From Alphaproteobacteria bacterium (lineage in GTDB: Bacteria; Pseudomonadota; Alphaproteobacteria; Rhodospirillales; WMHbin7): a stretch of 64,000 bases of DNA. Each line of letters opens with the position of its first letter. Position 1 is the stretch's first letter. Position numbers and translations under genes: made by a program. Below are positions 16,989 to 27,600 of the stretch, piece by piece. The notes beneath the pieces were generated by a model. It did no database searches, was not told the DNA's origin, and saw nothing but the letters and a program-made list of their open reading frames with translations. The stretch covers positions 186,001 to 250,000 of the forward strand of contig JADGAX010000001.1 in NCBI GenBank assembly GCA_015231795.1, read 5' to 3'.

Positions 16989-18143
16989 ATGCCTGATCGG
17001 GTTCTGCTGATCGATGACGATCCCAATCTATTGTCAGGCCTTACGCGCCACCTGCATCGTGATTTCGACGTGGTGACGGCTTCTGGCGGCAATCAGGCCT
17101 TGGCGGCAGTCGAGGAATCCCTTACCACCAACCAACCATTCGCTGTGGCGCTTTGCGACATGCGCATGCCCGGCATGGATGGCATCGACACGTTGAAAGC
17201 GATCCGAGGCATTTCGCCAGAGACGGTGCGCATGATGCTGACGGGCAATGCCGATCAGCAGACGGCCATCGACGCCATCAACGAAGGCAGCATATTTCGC
17301 TTTTATACCAAGCCCTGTCCGTCGGAATTGTTGTCGGATGGATTGAAGGCGGGTTGCGCGCAGTATCATCTGGTGACGGCCGAGCGCGACTTGCTGGAAA
17401 AGACGCTGGCTGGCAGCGTTAAAGTGCTGGTCGACGTCGTTTCCTTGAACGATCCCGTCGCCTATGCCCAAGCGTCCAGGCTGCGCGAACTGGTGCGCCT
17501 GATGCTGCACTCACTGGGCATGCCTCTGCGTTGGCAGTTGGATATCTCGGCCATGCTGCTTTTTATCGGCCAGGTCGCCATCCCGCCAGAACTGATCACC
17601 AAGATGCGCGACGGCAAACCGCTGAACGATCCCGAGAAGGCCGTCATCGCCAGGGCGCCCGAGGCTGGACGCAACCTGATCGCCAACATTCCCAGATTGG
17701 GCGGCGTGGCCGAGATCGTCTATTTGCAAGACAGAGGTTTCGACGGCAGCGGCCTTCCCTTGGACGGGCCGGTGGGTCTCGACATTCCCTTCGACGCCAG
17801 ATTGCTTAAAATCCTGAAGGATCTGGTTGATACGGCACGCGGAAAATCGCTGACCCGCGACATCTTCAACGCCATCGAGCGCAAGGCGCACCAATATGAT
17901 CCCGACCTGCTGCACAAGGTAAGGCTGCATCTGGAAGAGGTGGTGTCGAATGTGCCGCCCCGCGAAATCGAGATATCGGTCTCGGCCCTGAAGGCTGGCT
18001 TGATGGTAACCACCGATATCCGTCTTGAAAACGGCCATCTGATTTTGGCCGCAGGAACCAGATTGTCTGATGTTCAGGTGGAACGTCTGCGCAGCCTGCG
18101 CCAGATTTTTCCCATCGTCGATCGGGTCAAGGTGCGGGTCTAA
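16989..18143 (+). CDS. response regulator with degenerate (catalytically dead) HD-GYP-like domain
   Basis: 384 residues. The REC domain (1-125) has D9-D10-D11, phospho-acceptor D57 ([13 protein letters not shown]) and K108. From about 140 to 320 the sequence follows the HD-GYP fold, but the metal-binding and catalytic signature is lost. LLHDIGK is replaced by MLLFIGQ (His to L191, Asp to F192, Lys to Q195), the HHE motif is YLQ (245-247), and GYP is GLP in FDGSGLP (251-257). The [10 protein letters not shown] segment is kept. A c-di-GMP phosphodiesterase is therefore unlikely; a binding or scaffold role is inferred. The C-terminal 60 residues ([16 protein letters not shown]...) form a small extra domain. 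It is the last gene of the operon, and its end overlaps nadB (convergent) by 17 bp. Confidence 0.85.
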   Translation: MPDRVLLIDDDPNLLSGLTRHLHRDFDVVTASGGNQALAAVEESLTTNQPFAVALCDMRMPGMDGIDTLKAIRGISPETVRMMLTGNADQQTAIDAINEGSIFRFYTKPCPSELLSDGLKAGCAQYHLVTAERDLLEKTLAGSVKVLVDVVSLNDPVAYAQASRLRELVRLMLHSLGMPLRWQLDISAMLLFIGQVAIPPELITKMRDGKPLNDPEKAVIARAPEAGRNLIANIPRLGGVAEIVYLQDRGFDGSGLPLDGPVGLDIPFDARLLKILKDLVDTARGKSLTRDIFNAIERKAHQYDPDLLHKVRLHLEEVVSNVPPREIEISVSALKAGLMVTTDIRLENGHLILAAGTRLSDVQVERLRSLRQIFPIVDRVKVRV

Positions 18144-19743
18144 AATTCGAAGGCGTCAGAACGGTCGGTTGCGGCTTTTTCGTTTCGTCGGCTTCGGGAT
18201 AATCCAGGGTGTAATGCAGCCCCCGGCTTTCCTTGCGCGCCATGGCGGAACGGATGATCAAATCCGACACCACGGCAAGGTTGCGCATTTCCAACAGGTC
18301 GTTGCGCACCTTGAAGCTGCCGTAATATTCGGCGATCTCGCCCAGCAGCAGATCGACCCGGCGCTTGGCGCGCTCAAGCCGCTTGGTGCTGCGCACGATG
18401 CCCACATAATCCCACATGAACAGGCGCAACTCGTCCCAATTGTGCGAAACCACCACTTCTTCGTCGGAATCCGTCACCCAGCTTTCATCCCAGGCGGGCA
18501 GGGCGGGCGGTTCCGGCGTGGCCGCCAGCCTATCCAGAATGTCCTTTGCTGCGGCTGAACCAAAGACCAGACATTCCAGCAATGAATTGCTGGCCATGCG
18601 GTTGGCGCCATGCAGCCCGGTATAGGCCACTTCGCCGATGGCATAAAGGCCGGGGATGTCGGTGCGGCCATTCAGATCGGTCATCACGCCGCCGCAGGTG
18701 TAATGGGCGGCGGGCACCACCGGAATCGGCTCGACCGTCATGTCCAAGCCGAATTCCAGGCATTTCGTGTAGACGGTTGGGAAATGTTCCTTGATGAAGT
18801 CGGCTGGCTGGTGGCTGATGTCCAGCCAGACATTGTCCAGGCCCAGGCGTTTCATTTCATGATCGATGGCTCTGGCCACCACGTCGCGCGGGGCCAGTTC
18901 CCCCATCGGATGGAAGCGCTGCATGAAGCGCTCGCCGCCTGGATGCAGCAGCAAATGACCGCCTTCGCCGCGCACGGCCTCGGTCACCAGAAAACTCTTG
19001 GCCTTGGGGTGGTAAAGACAGGTCGGATGGAACTGGCAGAATTCCATATTGGCGACGCGCGCACCTGCTCGCCACGCCATGGCGATGCCGTCGCCGGTGC
19101 AGCTGTCGGGGTTGCTGGTGTACAGATAGGCCTTGCTGGCGCCGCCGGTGGCCAACACGACCTTGCGGGCCTTGAACAAATGAACATGGCCGTCTTCGCG
19201 GTCGAGCGCATAGGCGCCGACGCAGCGCCCCGTCTTGCCTTCGCGGATCAAATCGACGGCGACATGGTTCTCGAACAGGTGGATATGGTCGGCATGGCGC
19301 GCCTTGTCTTCCAGCGCGGTTTCAACGGCCATGCCCGTGGCGTCGGCGGCATGCACGACGCGCCGCATCGAATGCCCCCCTTCGCGGGTCAGATGCAATA
19401 TCTTGCGGCCCTTGGCGTCTGATTCCGTGGTGAAGCTGACGCCGTAATCGAGCAAGCGTTCGATCGAGGCCCTGGCCCGCTCGGCCACGAAGCGCACGGC
19501 TTTTTCGTCGCACAGGCCGCCGCCCGCGATCATGGTGTCCTTGACGTGGGAATCGACGCTGTCTTCCTCGGAAAAGACGGCGGCGATTCCGCCCTGGGCG
19601 TAAAAAGTGCTGCCTTCGCGCAAGACCTGCTTGGACAGAACGGCCACCCTGGCTTTCGGGGCCAGATCAAGGGCCAGCGTCAGTCCCGCCGCTCCGCTGC
19701 CGATCACCAGCACGTCGAACAGGTGTTCCTTGTCATTGGTCAT
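18127..19743 (-). CDS. nadB: L-aspartate oxidase
   Basis: 538 residues, the normal length. It oxidises L-aspartate to iminoaspartate, the first step of de novo NAD synthesis. The N-terminal FAD-binding Rossmann motif is [16 protein letters not shown] (about 14-29). The fumarate-reductase-like features follow: [13 protein letters not shown], the HRVGGD-equivalent region [21 protein letters not shown] and the late [20 protein letters not shown]. The helical C-terminus (about 420-538) is present. The start at 19743 overlaps the end of nadC by 11 bp, so the three nad genes form one leftward operon in the order nadA-nadC-nadB. Confidence 0.97.
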   Translation of the reverse strand: MTNDKEHLFDVLVIGSGAAGLTLALDLAPKARVAVLSKQVLREGSTFYAQGGIAAVFSEEDSVDSHVKDTMIAGGGLCDEKAVRFVAERARASIERLLDYGVSFTTESDAKGRKILHLTREGGHSMRRVVHAADATGMAVETALEDKARHADHIHLFENHVAVDLIREGKTGRCVGAYALDREDGHVHLFKARKVVLATGGASKAYLYTSNPDSCTGDGIAMAWRAGARVANMEFCQFHPTCLYHPKAKSFLVTEAVRGEGGHLLLHPGGERFMQRFHPMGELAPRDVVARAIDHEMKRLGLDNVWLDISHQPADFIKEHFPTVYTKCLEFGLDMTVEPIPVVPAAHYTCGGVMTDLNGRTDIPGLYAIGEVAYTGLHGANRMASNSLLECLVFGSAAAKDILDRLAATPEPPALPAWDESWVTDSDEEVVVSHNWDELRLFMWDYVGIVRSTKRLERAKRRVDLLLGEIAEYYGSFKVRNDLLEMRNLAVVSDLIIRSAMARKESRGLHYTLDYPEADETKKPQPTVLTPSNFRPAP

Positions 19744-20596
19744 GGGTTTGCCAATCCAGTCCGATATCGACAGCAGGCGCCGATTGCGTGATACGTCCCA
19801 CGGAAACGAAATCGACGCCGGTTTCGGCGATGGCGCGAATGGTCTCCAACGAAACGCCGCCCGAAGCCTCGAGCGGAATGCGTTTGCCGACCAGATCCAC
19901 CGCCTGCCTTAGTGTGTCGACGTCCATATTGTCCAATAGCAGAATGTCGGCTCCGGCCGCCAGCGCGTCTTGCACCTGTTCCAGCGTGTCGCACTCGGCC
20001 TCGATGTTGGGGCGCTTGTCGGCCTTGGCGCGGCGCACCGCCTCGGCCACCGAGCCGCAAACGGCGACGTGATTGTCCTTGATCAGCACGCCGTCATACA
20101 GGCCCATGCGGTGATTCTTGGCCCCTGCGACGCGGGTGGCGTATTTCGACAATTGGCGAAGACCTGGGATGGTCTTTCTTGTGTCCAGCAAGGCGCAGCC
20201 GGTCCCCGCGATCCGCTCGACATAGATTCTGGTCTGGGTGGCGATGCCCGACAGAAGCTGCAGCAGGTTCAGCGCCGTGCGCTCGGCGGTCAGCAGGCCT
20301 CGCGCCGGTCCTTCGATGCGGGCGATTACGCCGCCCGCCTGAAGTTTGTCGCCATCCTTGGCCAAGGCGGTAAAGATCGATCTTGGTTCGACGCGCATGA
20401 AGACGCGCTCGGCCAGGAACAATCCTGCCAGCACCATGGGCTGGCGGGCGGCCATGACGCCGGTGAAACGGGTGTCTTCGGGAATGACCGACTGCGACGT
20501 GACGTCGCCCGTTCCCACATCCTCGGCCAAGGCCGCTTCGATGACGCGGGAAATGTCGGCCTCGTCCAGGCCGGCGGGCAGACTATTCGGCGGCAT
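19733..20596 (-). CDS. nadC: nicotinate-nucleotide pyrophosphorylase (carboxylating), quinolinate phosphoribosyltransferase
   Basis: 287 residues. It converts quinolinate and PRPP to nicotinate mononucleotide, CO2 and pyrophosphate. Visible family features are [17 protein letters not shown], the substrate-binding [45 protein letters not shown] split over residues about 133-165, [14 protein letters not shown], and the barrel end LEASGGV and [10 protein letters not shown]. It overlaps nadA (14 bp) and nadB (11 bp), so translation of the three is probably coupled. No NAD-operon repressor gene is adjacent. Confidence 0.97.
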   Translation of the reverse strand: MPPNSLPAGLDEADISRVIEAALAEDVGTGDVTSQSVIPEDTRFTGVMAARQPMVLAGLFLAERVFMRVEPRSIFTALAKDGDKLQAGGVIARIEGPARGLLTAERTALNLLQLLSGIATQTRIYVERIAGTGCALLDTRKTIPGLRQLSKYATRVAGAKNHRMGLYDGVLIKDNHVAVCGSVAEAVRRAKADKRPNIEAECDTLEQVQDALAAGADILLLDNMDVDTLRQAVDLVGKRIPLEASGGVSLETIRAIAETGVDFVSVGRITQSAPAVDIGLDWQTHDQ

Positions 20597-21617
20597 TGGA
20601 AACGGCGGAGGCGGCGGCCAACGGAATGGAGGCGGAAAGTTCCAGCATGCGGTCCAGGGGTTTTAACGCGGCAAGGCGCAAGGCCTCGGGCAGTTCGATT
20701 CTGGGCGCATCGTTCAGAAGGGCCAGATAAATCTTTTCCAGCGTGTTGAGCGCCATGAAGGGGCAGCGGGCGCAATCGCACGAGCCGTCGGCGCCGGGGG
20801 CGGCGATGAACGTCTTGTGCGGCGCCGCCTTTTCCATCTGGTGGATGATATGCTTTTCCGTAGCGATGATGAATTCCGGCGCATCCGACTTCAGCACGAA
20901 ATCCAGAATGCCGCGGGTCGATCCGATGTGATCGGCATGGTTCAAGATGGCTTCCGGGCATTCAGGATGGGCCGCTACCTTGGCCTTGGGATGCAGCGTC
21001 TTTAGCTTGATCAGTTCGCGCTCGGAGAACTGTTCGTGGATGATGCAGGTGCCGGGCCACAGAACCATGTTTTCGCGTCCGGTGCGCCGCTTCAGATAAG
21101 CGCCCAGATGGCGGTCGGGCGCGAACAGGATCGGCTGGTTGTCCGGCAGCGAGCGGATGATGGTTTCGGCATTCGACGAGGTGACGATGATGTCGCTAAG
21201 CGCCTTCACCTCGGCGGAACAATTGATGTAGGTCAGCGCGGTATGGTCGGGATAACGCTGGCGCATGCGGGCGAAATCCTCGGCCTTGCAGCCGTCTTCC
21301 AGCGAGCAGCCCGCCTCGGCGTCGGGAATCAGCACCAGCTTGCCGGGGCTTAGTATCTTCGCCACTTCGCCCATGAAGCGAACGCCGCAAAAGACGATCA
21401 CGTCGGCGTTGGTGGCGGCCGCCCGGCGCGACAGATCCAGCGAGTCGCCAACGAAATCGGCCAGATCCTGGATTTCACCATCCTGATAGTAATGAGCCAG
21501 GATGATGGCGTTGCGCTCTTTCTTCAGGCGCACGATCTCGGCGGTCAGATCAAGCGTGGGGTCGATATCTTTTTCCTGCCGGGCCAGCGGGCCGGGCAGG
21601 ACGACGGTGTCGGTCAT
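20583..21617 (-). CDS. nadA: quinolinate synthase A
   Basis: 344 residues from the ATG at 21617, chosen because GGAG lies five bases upstream; an ATG five codons earlier lacks such a site. The enzyme condenses iminoaspartate (from NadB) with dihydroxyacetone phosphate to quinolinate using an oxygen-sensitive [4Fe-4S] cluster. Candidate cluster cysteines are in DAEAGCSLEDGC, WPGTCIIHEQF and the CDCARC segment near residue 285. The early motifs AIILAHYYQDGEIQDLADF and VIVFCGVRFMGEVAKIL are typical. It is the first gene of nadA-nadC-nadB. Confidence 0.96.
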   Translation of the reverse strand: MTDTVVLPGPLARQEKDIDPTLDLTAEIVRLKKERNAIILAHYYQDGEIQDLADFVGDSLDLSRRAAATNADVIVFCGVRFMGEVAKILSPGKLVLIPDAEAGCSLEDGCKAEDFARMRQRYPDHTALTYINCSAEVKALSDIIVTSSNAETIIRSLPDNQPILFAPDRHLGAYLKRRTGRENMVLWPGTCIIHEQFSERELIKLKTLHPKAKVAAHPECPEAILNHADHIGSTRGILDFVLKSDAPEFIIATEKHIIHQMEKAAPHKTFIAAPGADGSCDCARCPFMALNTLEKIYLALLNDAPRIELPEALRLAALKPLDRMLELSASIPLAAASAVSNAAE

Positions 21618-21731
21618 GTCTGCTCCAATCATTCGGGGGCGCCGCGCTCCAAAGCCACCCCGAGACCATCTAATTTATTGGTAAAGGCCTGCCAGAATGC
21701 AATAACAATCTGACTACCCGTATGTGTGGGA

Positions 21732-23246
21732 TTATGCCTTGCTTTCCAGGGTGTAAGCATCGGCCCAACGCTCTTTCAATAGATTCTTTTGTACTTTCCC
21801 CATGGCGTTGCGGGGAAGTTCAGGCACGATCAAGATGCGTTTGGGCAGTTTGAATTTGGCCAGCCGGTCCTGAAGTGCCGCCAAGACGTCTTCTTGGGAA
21901 AGTTCAACCGTTCCATCGAGGACGACGGCGGCGGTGACGCCTTCGCCGAAATCGGGATGGGCAAGGCCGAAGACCGCACTTTCCAGAACGCCCTCAAGCG
22001 CGTCGATCTCGCCTTCCACTTCCTTGGGGTAGACGTTGAAACCGCCCGTGATCACCAGATCTTTGGCGCGTCCCACGATATGGACATAGCCATCTTGATC
22101 CACCAGGCCCAGATCGCCGGTGATGAAGAATCCGTCTTCGCGAAATTCAGCTTGGGTTTTCTCGGGGTTGCGCCAATAGCCATGGCAAAGATTTGGCCCC
22201 TTCACCTCGATCATGCCGATATCGCCCTTGGGCAGCATCGCCCCGGTTTCCGCCTGCGTGATGCGCACATCGACGCCCGGCAGGGGAAAGCCAACCGTGC
22301 CCGGCCTGCGCTCTCCCTCATAGGGGTTCGATGTGTTCATGTTCGTCTCGGTCAGGCCATAGCGTTCCAAGATCGCATGGCCGGTTTGTTCTTGCCATTG
22401 ACGATGCGTTTCGGCCAGCAAGGGCGCCGAGCCTGAAATGAACAGGCGCATATGGCGCAAGGCTTCTTGCGTCAGGCCCGGATGGTTCAGCAAGCGGGTG
22501 TAGAAGGTGGGAACGCCCATCATGACCGTGGCGTCCTTCAAATGCTTGATGACTTGATCGGCATCGAAACGAGGCAGAAAGATCATCGAAGCGCCGCTCA
22601 TCAACACCGTATTGGTGGCGACGAACAAGCCGTGCGAATGATAGATAGGCAGCGCATGCAGCAACACATCCTGGCTGGAGAAACGCCAAATCTCGGCCAG
22701 GGTCTGGGCGTTCGACAATAAATTCTCGTGCGTGAGCATGGCGCCCTTCGAGCGCCCGGTGGTTCCCGACGTGTACAAGATGGCCGCCAGATCGTTGGCG
22801 TCGCGATTGGCGTCACAAAATTCGGCTGGGCAGGCCTGCGCCAAATCCATCAACGAGCCATGGCCTGCATGGTCCAAGGTTAAAGTGCGAAACCCTTGAT
22901 CAGACGCGAAGGATTCGCGCGCGGGATCGCAAACCACTAGGCCCGGCTCGGCGTCCTTCAGGAAATAGTCAAGTTCGGCTGTCGTATAGGATGGGTTGAG
23001 CGGCAGGAAGACGGCGCCCGCCCGAACGCAGGCCAGATACAAAACCAAGGCGGGCAGGCTTTTCTCGGCTTGCAACAAAACCCGGTCTCCCGGGGAAATA
23101 TTGCAAGAAACCAAGGCTTGGGACAGCCTTGCCGACAATTCCAGCAGGCCGCCATAGGTCAGAGTTCGACCGTCATCCTGTTTGGCGAAGATCTGATCAA
23201 GCCCCGGCATGCGCGAGCGGATGGCGTCGAATAGATGATTGGTCAT
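21732..23246 (-). CDS. matB: malonyl-CoA synthetase (acyl-CoA synthetase family)
   Basis: 504 residues of the ANL adenylating superfamily. The P-loop is LYTSGTTGRSKGAMLTH (about 154-170). Later core motifs are ERYGLTETNMNTSNPYEGER, GYWRNPEKT, FITGDLG, GRAKDLVITGGFNVYPKEVE and the catalytic Lys region RNAMGKVQKN near 486. Length and sequence best fit MatB-type malonyl-CoA synthetases, which activate malonate with ATP and CoA. The gene directly upstream encodes malonyl-CoA decarboxylase and overlaps it by 4 bp, which strongly supports the malonate assignment over a generic fatty-acyl ligase. Confidence 0.9.
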   Translation of the reverse strand: MTNHLFDAIRSRMPGLDQIFAKQDDGRTLTYGGLLELSARLSQALVSCNISPGDRVLLQAEKSLPALVLYLACVRAGAVFLPLNPSYTTAELDYFLKDAEPGLVVCDPARESFASDQGFRTLTLDHAGHGSLMDLAQACPAEFCDANRDANDLAAILYTSGTTGRSKGAMLTHENLLSNAQTLAEIWRFSSQDVLLHALPIYHSHGLFVATNTVLMSGASMIFLPRFDADQVIKHLKDATVMMGVPTFYTRLLNHPGLTQEALRHMRLFISGSAPLLAETHRQWQEQTGHAILERYGLTETNMNTSNPYEGERRPGTVGFPLPGVDVRITQAETGAMLPKGDIGMIEVKGPNLCHGYWRNPEKTQAEFREDGFFITGDLGLVDQDGYVHIVGRAKDLVITGGFNVYPKEVEGEIDALEGVLESAVFGLAHPDFGEGVTAAVVLDGTVELSQEDVLAALQDRLAKFKLPKRILIVPELPRNAMGKVQKNLLKERWADAYTLESKA

Positions 23247-24586
23247 TTCGAGCGGGCGTTTGCCAAGGCTGTTCTGGCCAGTTTGACGATGTCCTGATCG
23301 GCCACCACTTCGTCGCGGGCGGCGAAGGCTTCGTGATTGGCTTCGATATCGTCCAGCTTGTACAGATAATTCACCATCAAGCCGTAAGACTGACTTAATC
23401 CCTTGGGCGAGGGATCGCCCATGAAATTAAGGCGTTCAAGCCTTGCGCCGTTGCTTAAGTGAAAACGAGCCACCGGATCGATGATGCGCCCCGATTTCGT
23501 GCGGGCATTCATGAAATAGCTGGCCGCCAGGGGCAGCAGAATGCGGCGCATCTCGCCTTGGCGCTCTGGGCTGTCTTGCCATTTGTTTTCGTTGAAGCCC
23601 GCCAGAATGGCGTCGTCATTCTCGTTCAGCCGCCCGTTCAGGCTTTCATTTTCCAGCCATGCGGCAAAGCCAGGAACCGGCGACAGGGTGGCGAAGCTGG
23701 TCAGTTTCGGCGATTCCTGGCGCAAGACTTCGACCACCTGTTTGATCAGGAAATTGCCGAAGGAAATGCCGCGCAGCCCTTCCTGGCAATTCGAGATGGA
23801 GTAGAAGACGGCGGTGGTGGCTTGCGCGGGATCGATCTGGCTGCGCTGATTCGAAAGAACTTCGCCGATCGAAGCGGGAATGGCGGCGGTCAGCGCCACC
23901 TCGACGAAAATCAAGGGATCGCCGGGCAGTCTTGGATGAAAGAAGGCGAAGCAACGCCGGTCGGCAGGTTCCAATCGCTGGCGCAGATCGTCCCAGTCAT
24001 TGATGGCGTGCACGGCCTCATATCGGATGATCTTTTCCAGAATGCTGGCGGGCGTGTTCCAGTCGATGCGCTCCAGCACCAGAAATCCGCGGTTGAACCA
24101 CGACATGAACAGATGGACGAAATCCTGATCCAGATTTTCCAATTGCGGATGCGTGCGCAAATGGCGAAACAGACTTTCGCGCATGGCCACCAGACGCGCG
24201 ATGCCGCCCGGCGCCAAATTCATTCGTCTTAGCAATTCCTGGCGTCTGGGTTCCGACGCCTTGTGAATCTCCAGCATGTTCTTCTGGCAAGGATCGGCGA
24301 GATAGGCGGCAACGGCAGGATCAATCTTGCTTGGTTCCGGCCCAAAATGCTCGACCAGTTCCAGCAGGAAGGCCAAGCGTCCGGCCTCGTCCAAACGGTC
24401 CCATTGGCGGGCGATGCGTTCGGCCAGCGCCATGCCCGAGGCTTCGCCCAGGCTGGAAAGAAGCGTCTCGCACTGTTTGCCAAGATGCTGGCTGTCGGTC
24501 GGCCCATCATCGGGGCCAAGACCGGCCAGCGAGCGCCCCTTCTCGAGGATGCCGCGCAGCAAGCCGCCCAAGTAGGGAACCATCAT
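23243..24586 (-). CDS. malonyl-CoA decarboxylase
   Basis: 447 residues from the ATG at 24586, eight bases downstream of GGGAAGG; the GTG three codons earlier overlaps that site and cannot be the start. It matches the MCD (MLYCD/MatA) family: a helical N-terminal domain (to about residue 150, including LAGRxAL-like GMALAERIARQWDRL) and a GNAT-fold catalytic domain. The latter contains CFAFFHPRLPGDPLIFVEVAL, FYSISNCQEGLRGISFGNFLIK and FHLSNGARLERLNFMGD, which hold the catalytic Ser and His region. It converts malonyl-CoA to acetyl-CoA and CO2. It lies 19 bp downstream of pyc and overlaps matB. Confidence 0.95.
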   Translation of the reverse strand: MMVPYLGGLLRGILEKGRSLAGLGPDDGPTDSQHLGKQCETLLSSLGEASGMALAERIARQWDRLDEAGRLAFLLELVEHFGPEPSKIDPAVAAYLADPCQKNMLEIHKASEPRRQELLRRMNLAPGGIARLVAMRESLFRHLRTHPQLENLDQDFVHLFMSWFNRGFLVLERIDWNTPASILEKIIRYEAVHAINDWDDLRQRLEPADRRCFAFFHPRLPGDPLIFVEVALTAAIPASIGEVLSNQRSQIDPAQATTAVFYSISNCQEGLRGISFGNFLIKQVVEVLRQESPKLTSFATLSPVPGFAAWLENESLNGRLNENDDAILAGFNENKWQDSPERQGEMRRILLPLAASYFMNARTKSGRIIDPVARFHLSNGARLERLNFMGDPSPKGLSQSYGLMVNYLYKLDDIEANHEAFAARDEVVADQDIVKLARTALANARSK

Positions 24587-24605
24587 GACAAGCACCTTCC
24601 CTTAT

Positions 24606-27600
24606 TCAGCCCTGCATGCTGACCAACAGATCCTTGGCGTCAACGGCATCGCCGGAATGGACATGGATTTTCTGCACCGTTCCCTCGGCTTCCGCCCTGA
24701 CGGCGGTTTCCATCTTCATGGCTTCGATCGACAGCAGCACATCGCCTTTGGCGACCTTCTGGCCTTTGGTGACGGCCACGCTGACCACGGTGCCCGGCAT
24801 GGGGGCACCGACCTCCAGCGGATTGTTCTCGCTGGCCTTCGGCCTGGCCTGCTTGGTCGGCGTGCGCGAGCGGTCTTGCACGCGCACCGATCTGGGCTGG
24901 CCGTTCAGTTCGAAGAAGACTGTGGCTTCGCCCGCTTCGTCGGCGTCGCTTTTGGTCAGGAAGCGCACGATCAAAGCCCTGCCGGTCTCGACATGGATCG
25001 AAATTTCCTGCTCGGGGATCATGCCGTGGAAGAATACCGGCGTGGGCAGAACGCTGACATCGCCATACAGCTTCATATGTTCGGCATAGTCCAGGAACAC
25101 TTTGGGATACATCAGATACGAAGCAAGTTCGTCGTCGCTGATCTGGCGTCCGATCTTTTGCTCGACCTCGCTTTTCGTCTTCTCGAGATCGACCGGCGCC
25201 AGCACCTTGCCTGGACGCACGGTAATCGGGGTTTGGCCCTTCAGCACCTTCTTTTGCAAGGCTTCGGGGAATCCGCCGACCGGCTGGCCCATATCGCCCT
25301 TGAAGAATGAGATCACGGAATCCGGGAAGGCGATTTCGCGCTCGGGGTCCATGATCATGTCGGGCGTCAGGCTGTTGGTGACCATGGTCAGCGCCATGTC
25401 GCCCACCACTTTCGAACTGGGCGTCACCTTCACGATGTCGCCGAACAGATGGTTGACGTCGGCATAGGCCTTGGCGATGTCCAGCCAGTGCTTCTCCAGC
25501 CCCATCGAGCGGGCCTGTTCCTTGAGATTCGTGAACTGGCCGCCCGGCATTTCATGCAGATAAACTTCCGAGGCGCCGGTGGTCTGATAGGCTTCGAAGG
25601 CGCCGTAATTCTTGCGCACCTGTTCCCAATAGCCCGACAGCCTGCGAACCGACTCGCTGGACAGCCCGGTGTCGCGCTCGGTGTTGCGAAGCGCTTCGAC
25701 GATTGATCCCAGGCAGGGCTGCGAGGTGGTGCCGCTGAAGGAATCCATGGCGGCGTCCACGGCGTCGATCCCGGCATCGACCGCCGCCAGAATGCTGGCC
25801 GCCGCAATGCCGCTGGTGTCATGGGTGTGGAAATGAATGGGCAGGCCGATTTCTTCCTTCAGCGCCTTGACCAGCACCTTGGCGGCGGCGGGCTTCAACA
25901 GGCCCGCCATATCCTTGATGCCCAGGATATGGGCGCCCGCCTTCTCCAATTCCTTGGCCATGCCGACATAGTATTTCAGGTCGTATTTGGCGCGCTTGGG
26001 ATCGAGAATGTCGCCCGTATAGCAGACGGCGGCTTCGCACAGCTTGCCGGTATCGATCACGGCATCCATGGCGACGCGCATGTTTTCGACCCAGTTCAGG
26101 GAATCGAAAACGCGAAACAGGTCCATGCCAGCTTCGGCCGAGCGTTTGACGAAGAACTGCACCACATTGTCGGGATAGTTGGTGTAGCCGACGCCGTTGG
26201 CCGAACGCAGCAGCATTTGCGTCAGAATGTTCGGAGCCAGACGGCGCAATTCGCGCAGACGGTCCCACGGATCTTCCTTCAAGAAGCGCATGGCGACGTC
26301 GAAGGTGGCGCCGCCCCAGCATTCCAGCGAGAACAATTCAGGCATCAGGCGCGCATAGGCGGGAGCCACGGCATACATGTCGTGGCTGCGCATGCGGGTC
26401 GCCAGCAGGGATTGATGGGCGTCGCGCATGGTGGTGTCGGTGATCAGAACGCGCTTTTCGCCCAGCATCCATTGGGCGAAACCTTTCGCCCCCAGCCGCT
26501 CCAACTGCTGGCGCGTGCCGGGTTGCCATTCCTCGGCCAGATCGTGGGGCACATGCGGCGAGCCGAAGGTTTCCGGCGTCTTGCGTCCCTTGGTTTCCGG
26601 GTTGCCGTTGACCATCACTTCGCCCACGAAATTCAACAGGCGGGTGGCGCGGTCGCGCCGCTTGGGGAAATGGAACAGTTCCGGCGTGTCATCAATGAAG
26701 GTGGTGGTGTAGTCGCCTTCCAGGAAATGCGGATGATTCACCACATTCTCCAAGAAACGCAGATTGGTTTTGACGCCGCGCACGCGAAATTCGCGAAGTG
26801 CTCGATCCATGCGGTGGATGGCGTCCTGTGGTTCCTGCGCCCAGGCGGTCACCTTGACCAGCAATGAATCGTAATAACGCGTGATGCGGGCGCCGGAATA
26901 GGCGGTGCCCGCATCAAGGCGGATGCCGAAACCGGCCGAGCTGCGATAGTTGGTGATCTGACCGTAATCGGGGGCGAAATCCTTCTCGGGGTCTTCGGCG
27001 GTGACGCGGCATTGCAGGGCATGGCCGTTGAGCGGAATGTCTTCTTGCTTGGGCAGGCCGCTGCCCGCTTCGCCCAGCATCTTTCCTTCGGCGACCAGAA
27101 TCTGGGCGCGGATCAAATCGAAGCCGGTCACACATTCGGTGACCGTATGCTCAACCTGGATGCGCGGATTGACTTCGATGAAATAGAAGGCTTTGGTGTC
27201 GGCGTCTTGCAGGAATTCCACCGTGCCCGCATTCTTGTAATTGGCCGTGCGGGCCAGTTTCAGCGCGTAATCGGTCAATTCGGTGCGTTGCTTGGCGTCG
27301 AAATAGGGGGCGGGAGCGCGCTCGACCACTTTCTGATGGCGACGCTGCACCGTGCAGTCTCGCTCATAGAAATGCACCACATTGCCATGCGCGTCGCCCA
27401 GGATTTGCACCTCGACGTGGCGCGCCTTCCTGACCAGCTTTTCCAGATAGATTTCGTCATTGCCAAAGGCGGCCTTGGCCTCGCGCCTGGCGGCCGCCAC
27501 ATTTTCCAGCAACTGGTCGGCGCTCTCGACGACGCGCATGCCGCGCCCGCCGCCGCCCCAACTGGCCTTGATCATGACCGGGAAACCAACCTTTTGGGCC

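Noticed and set aside
18127-21617. nadA-nadC-nadB as an unusual operon
   Set aside because: Complete enzymes with normal motifs in a common arrangement; no unusual regulator or riboswitch is visible upstream.
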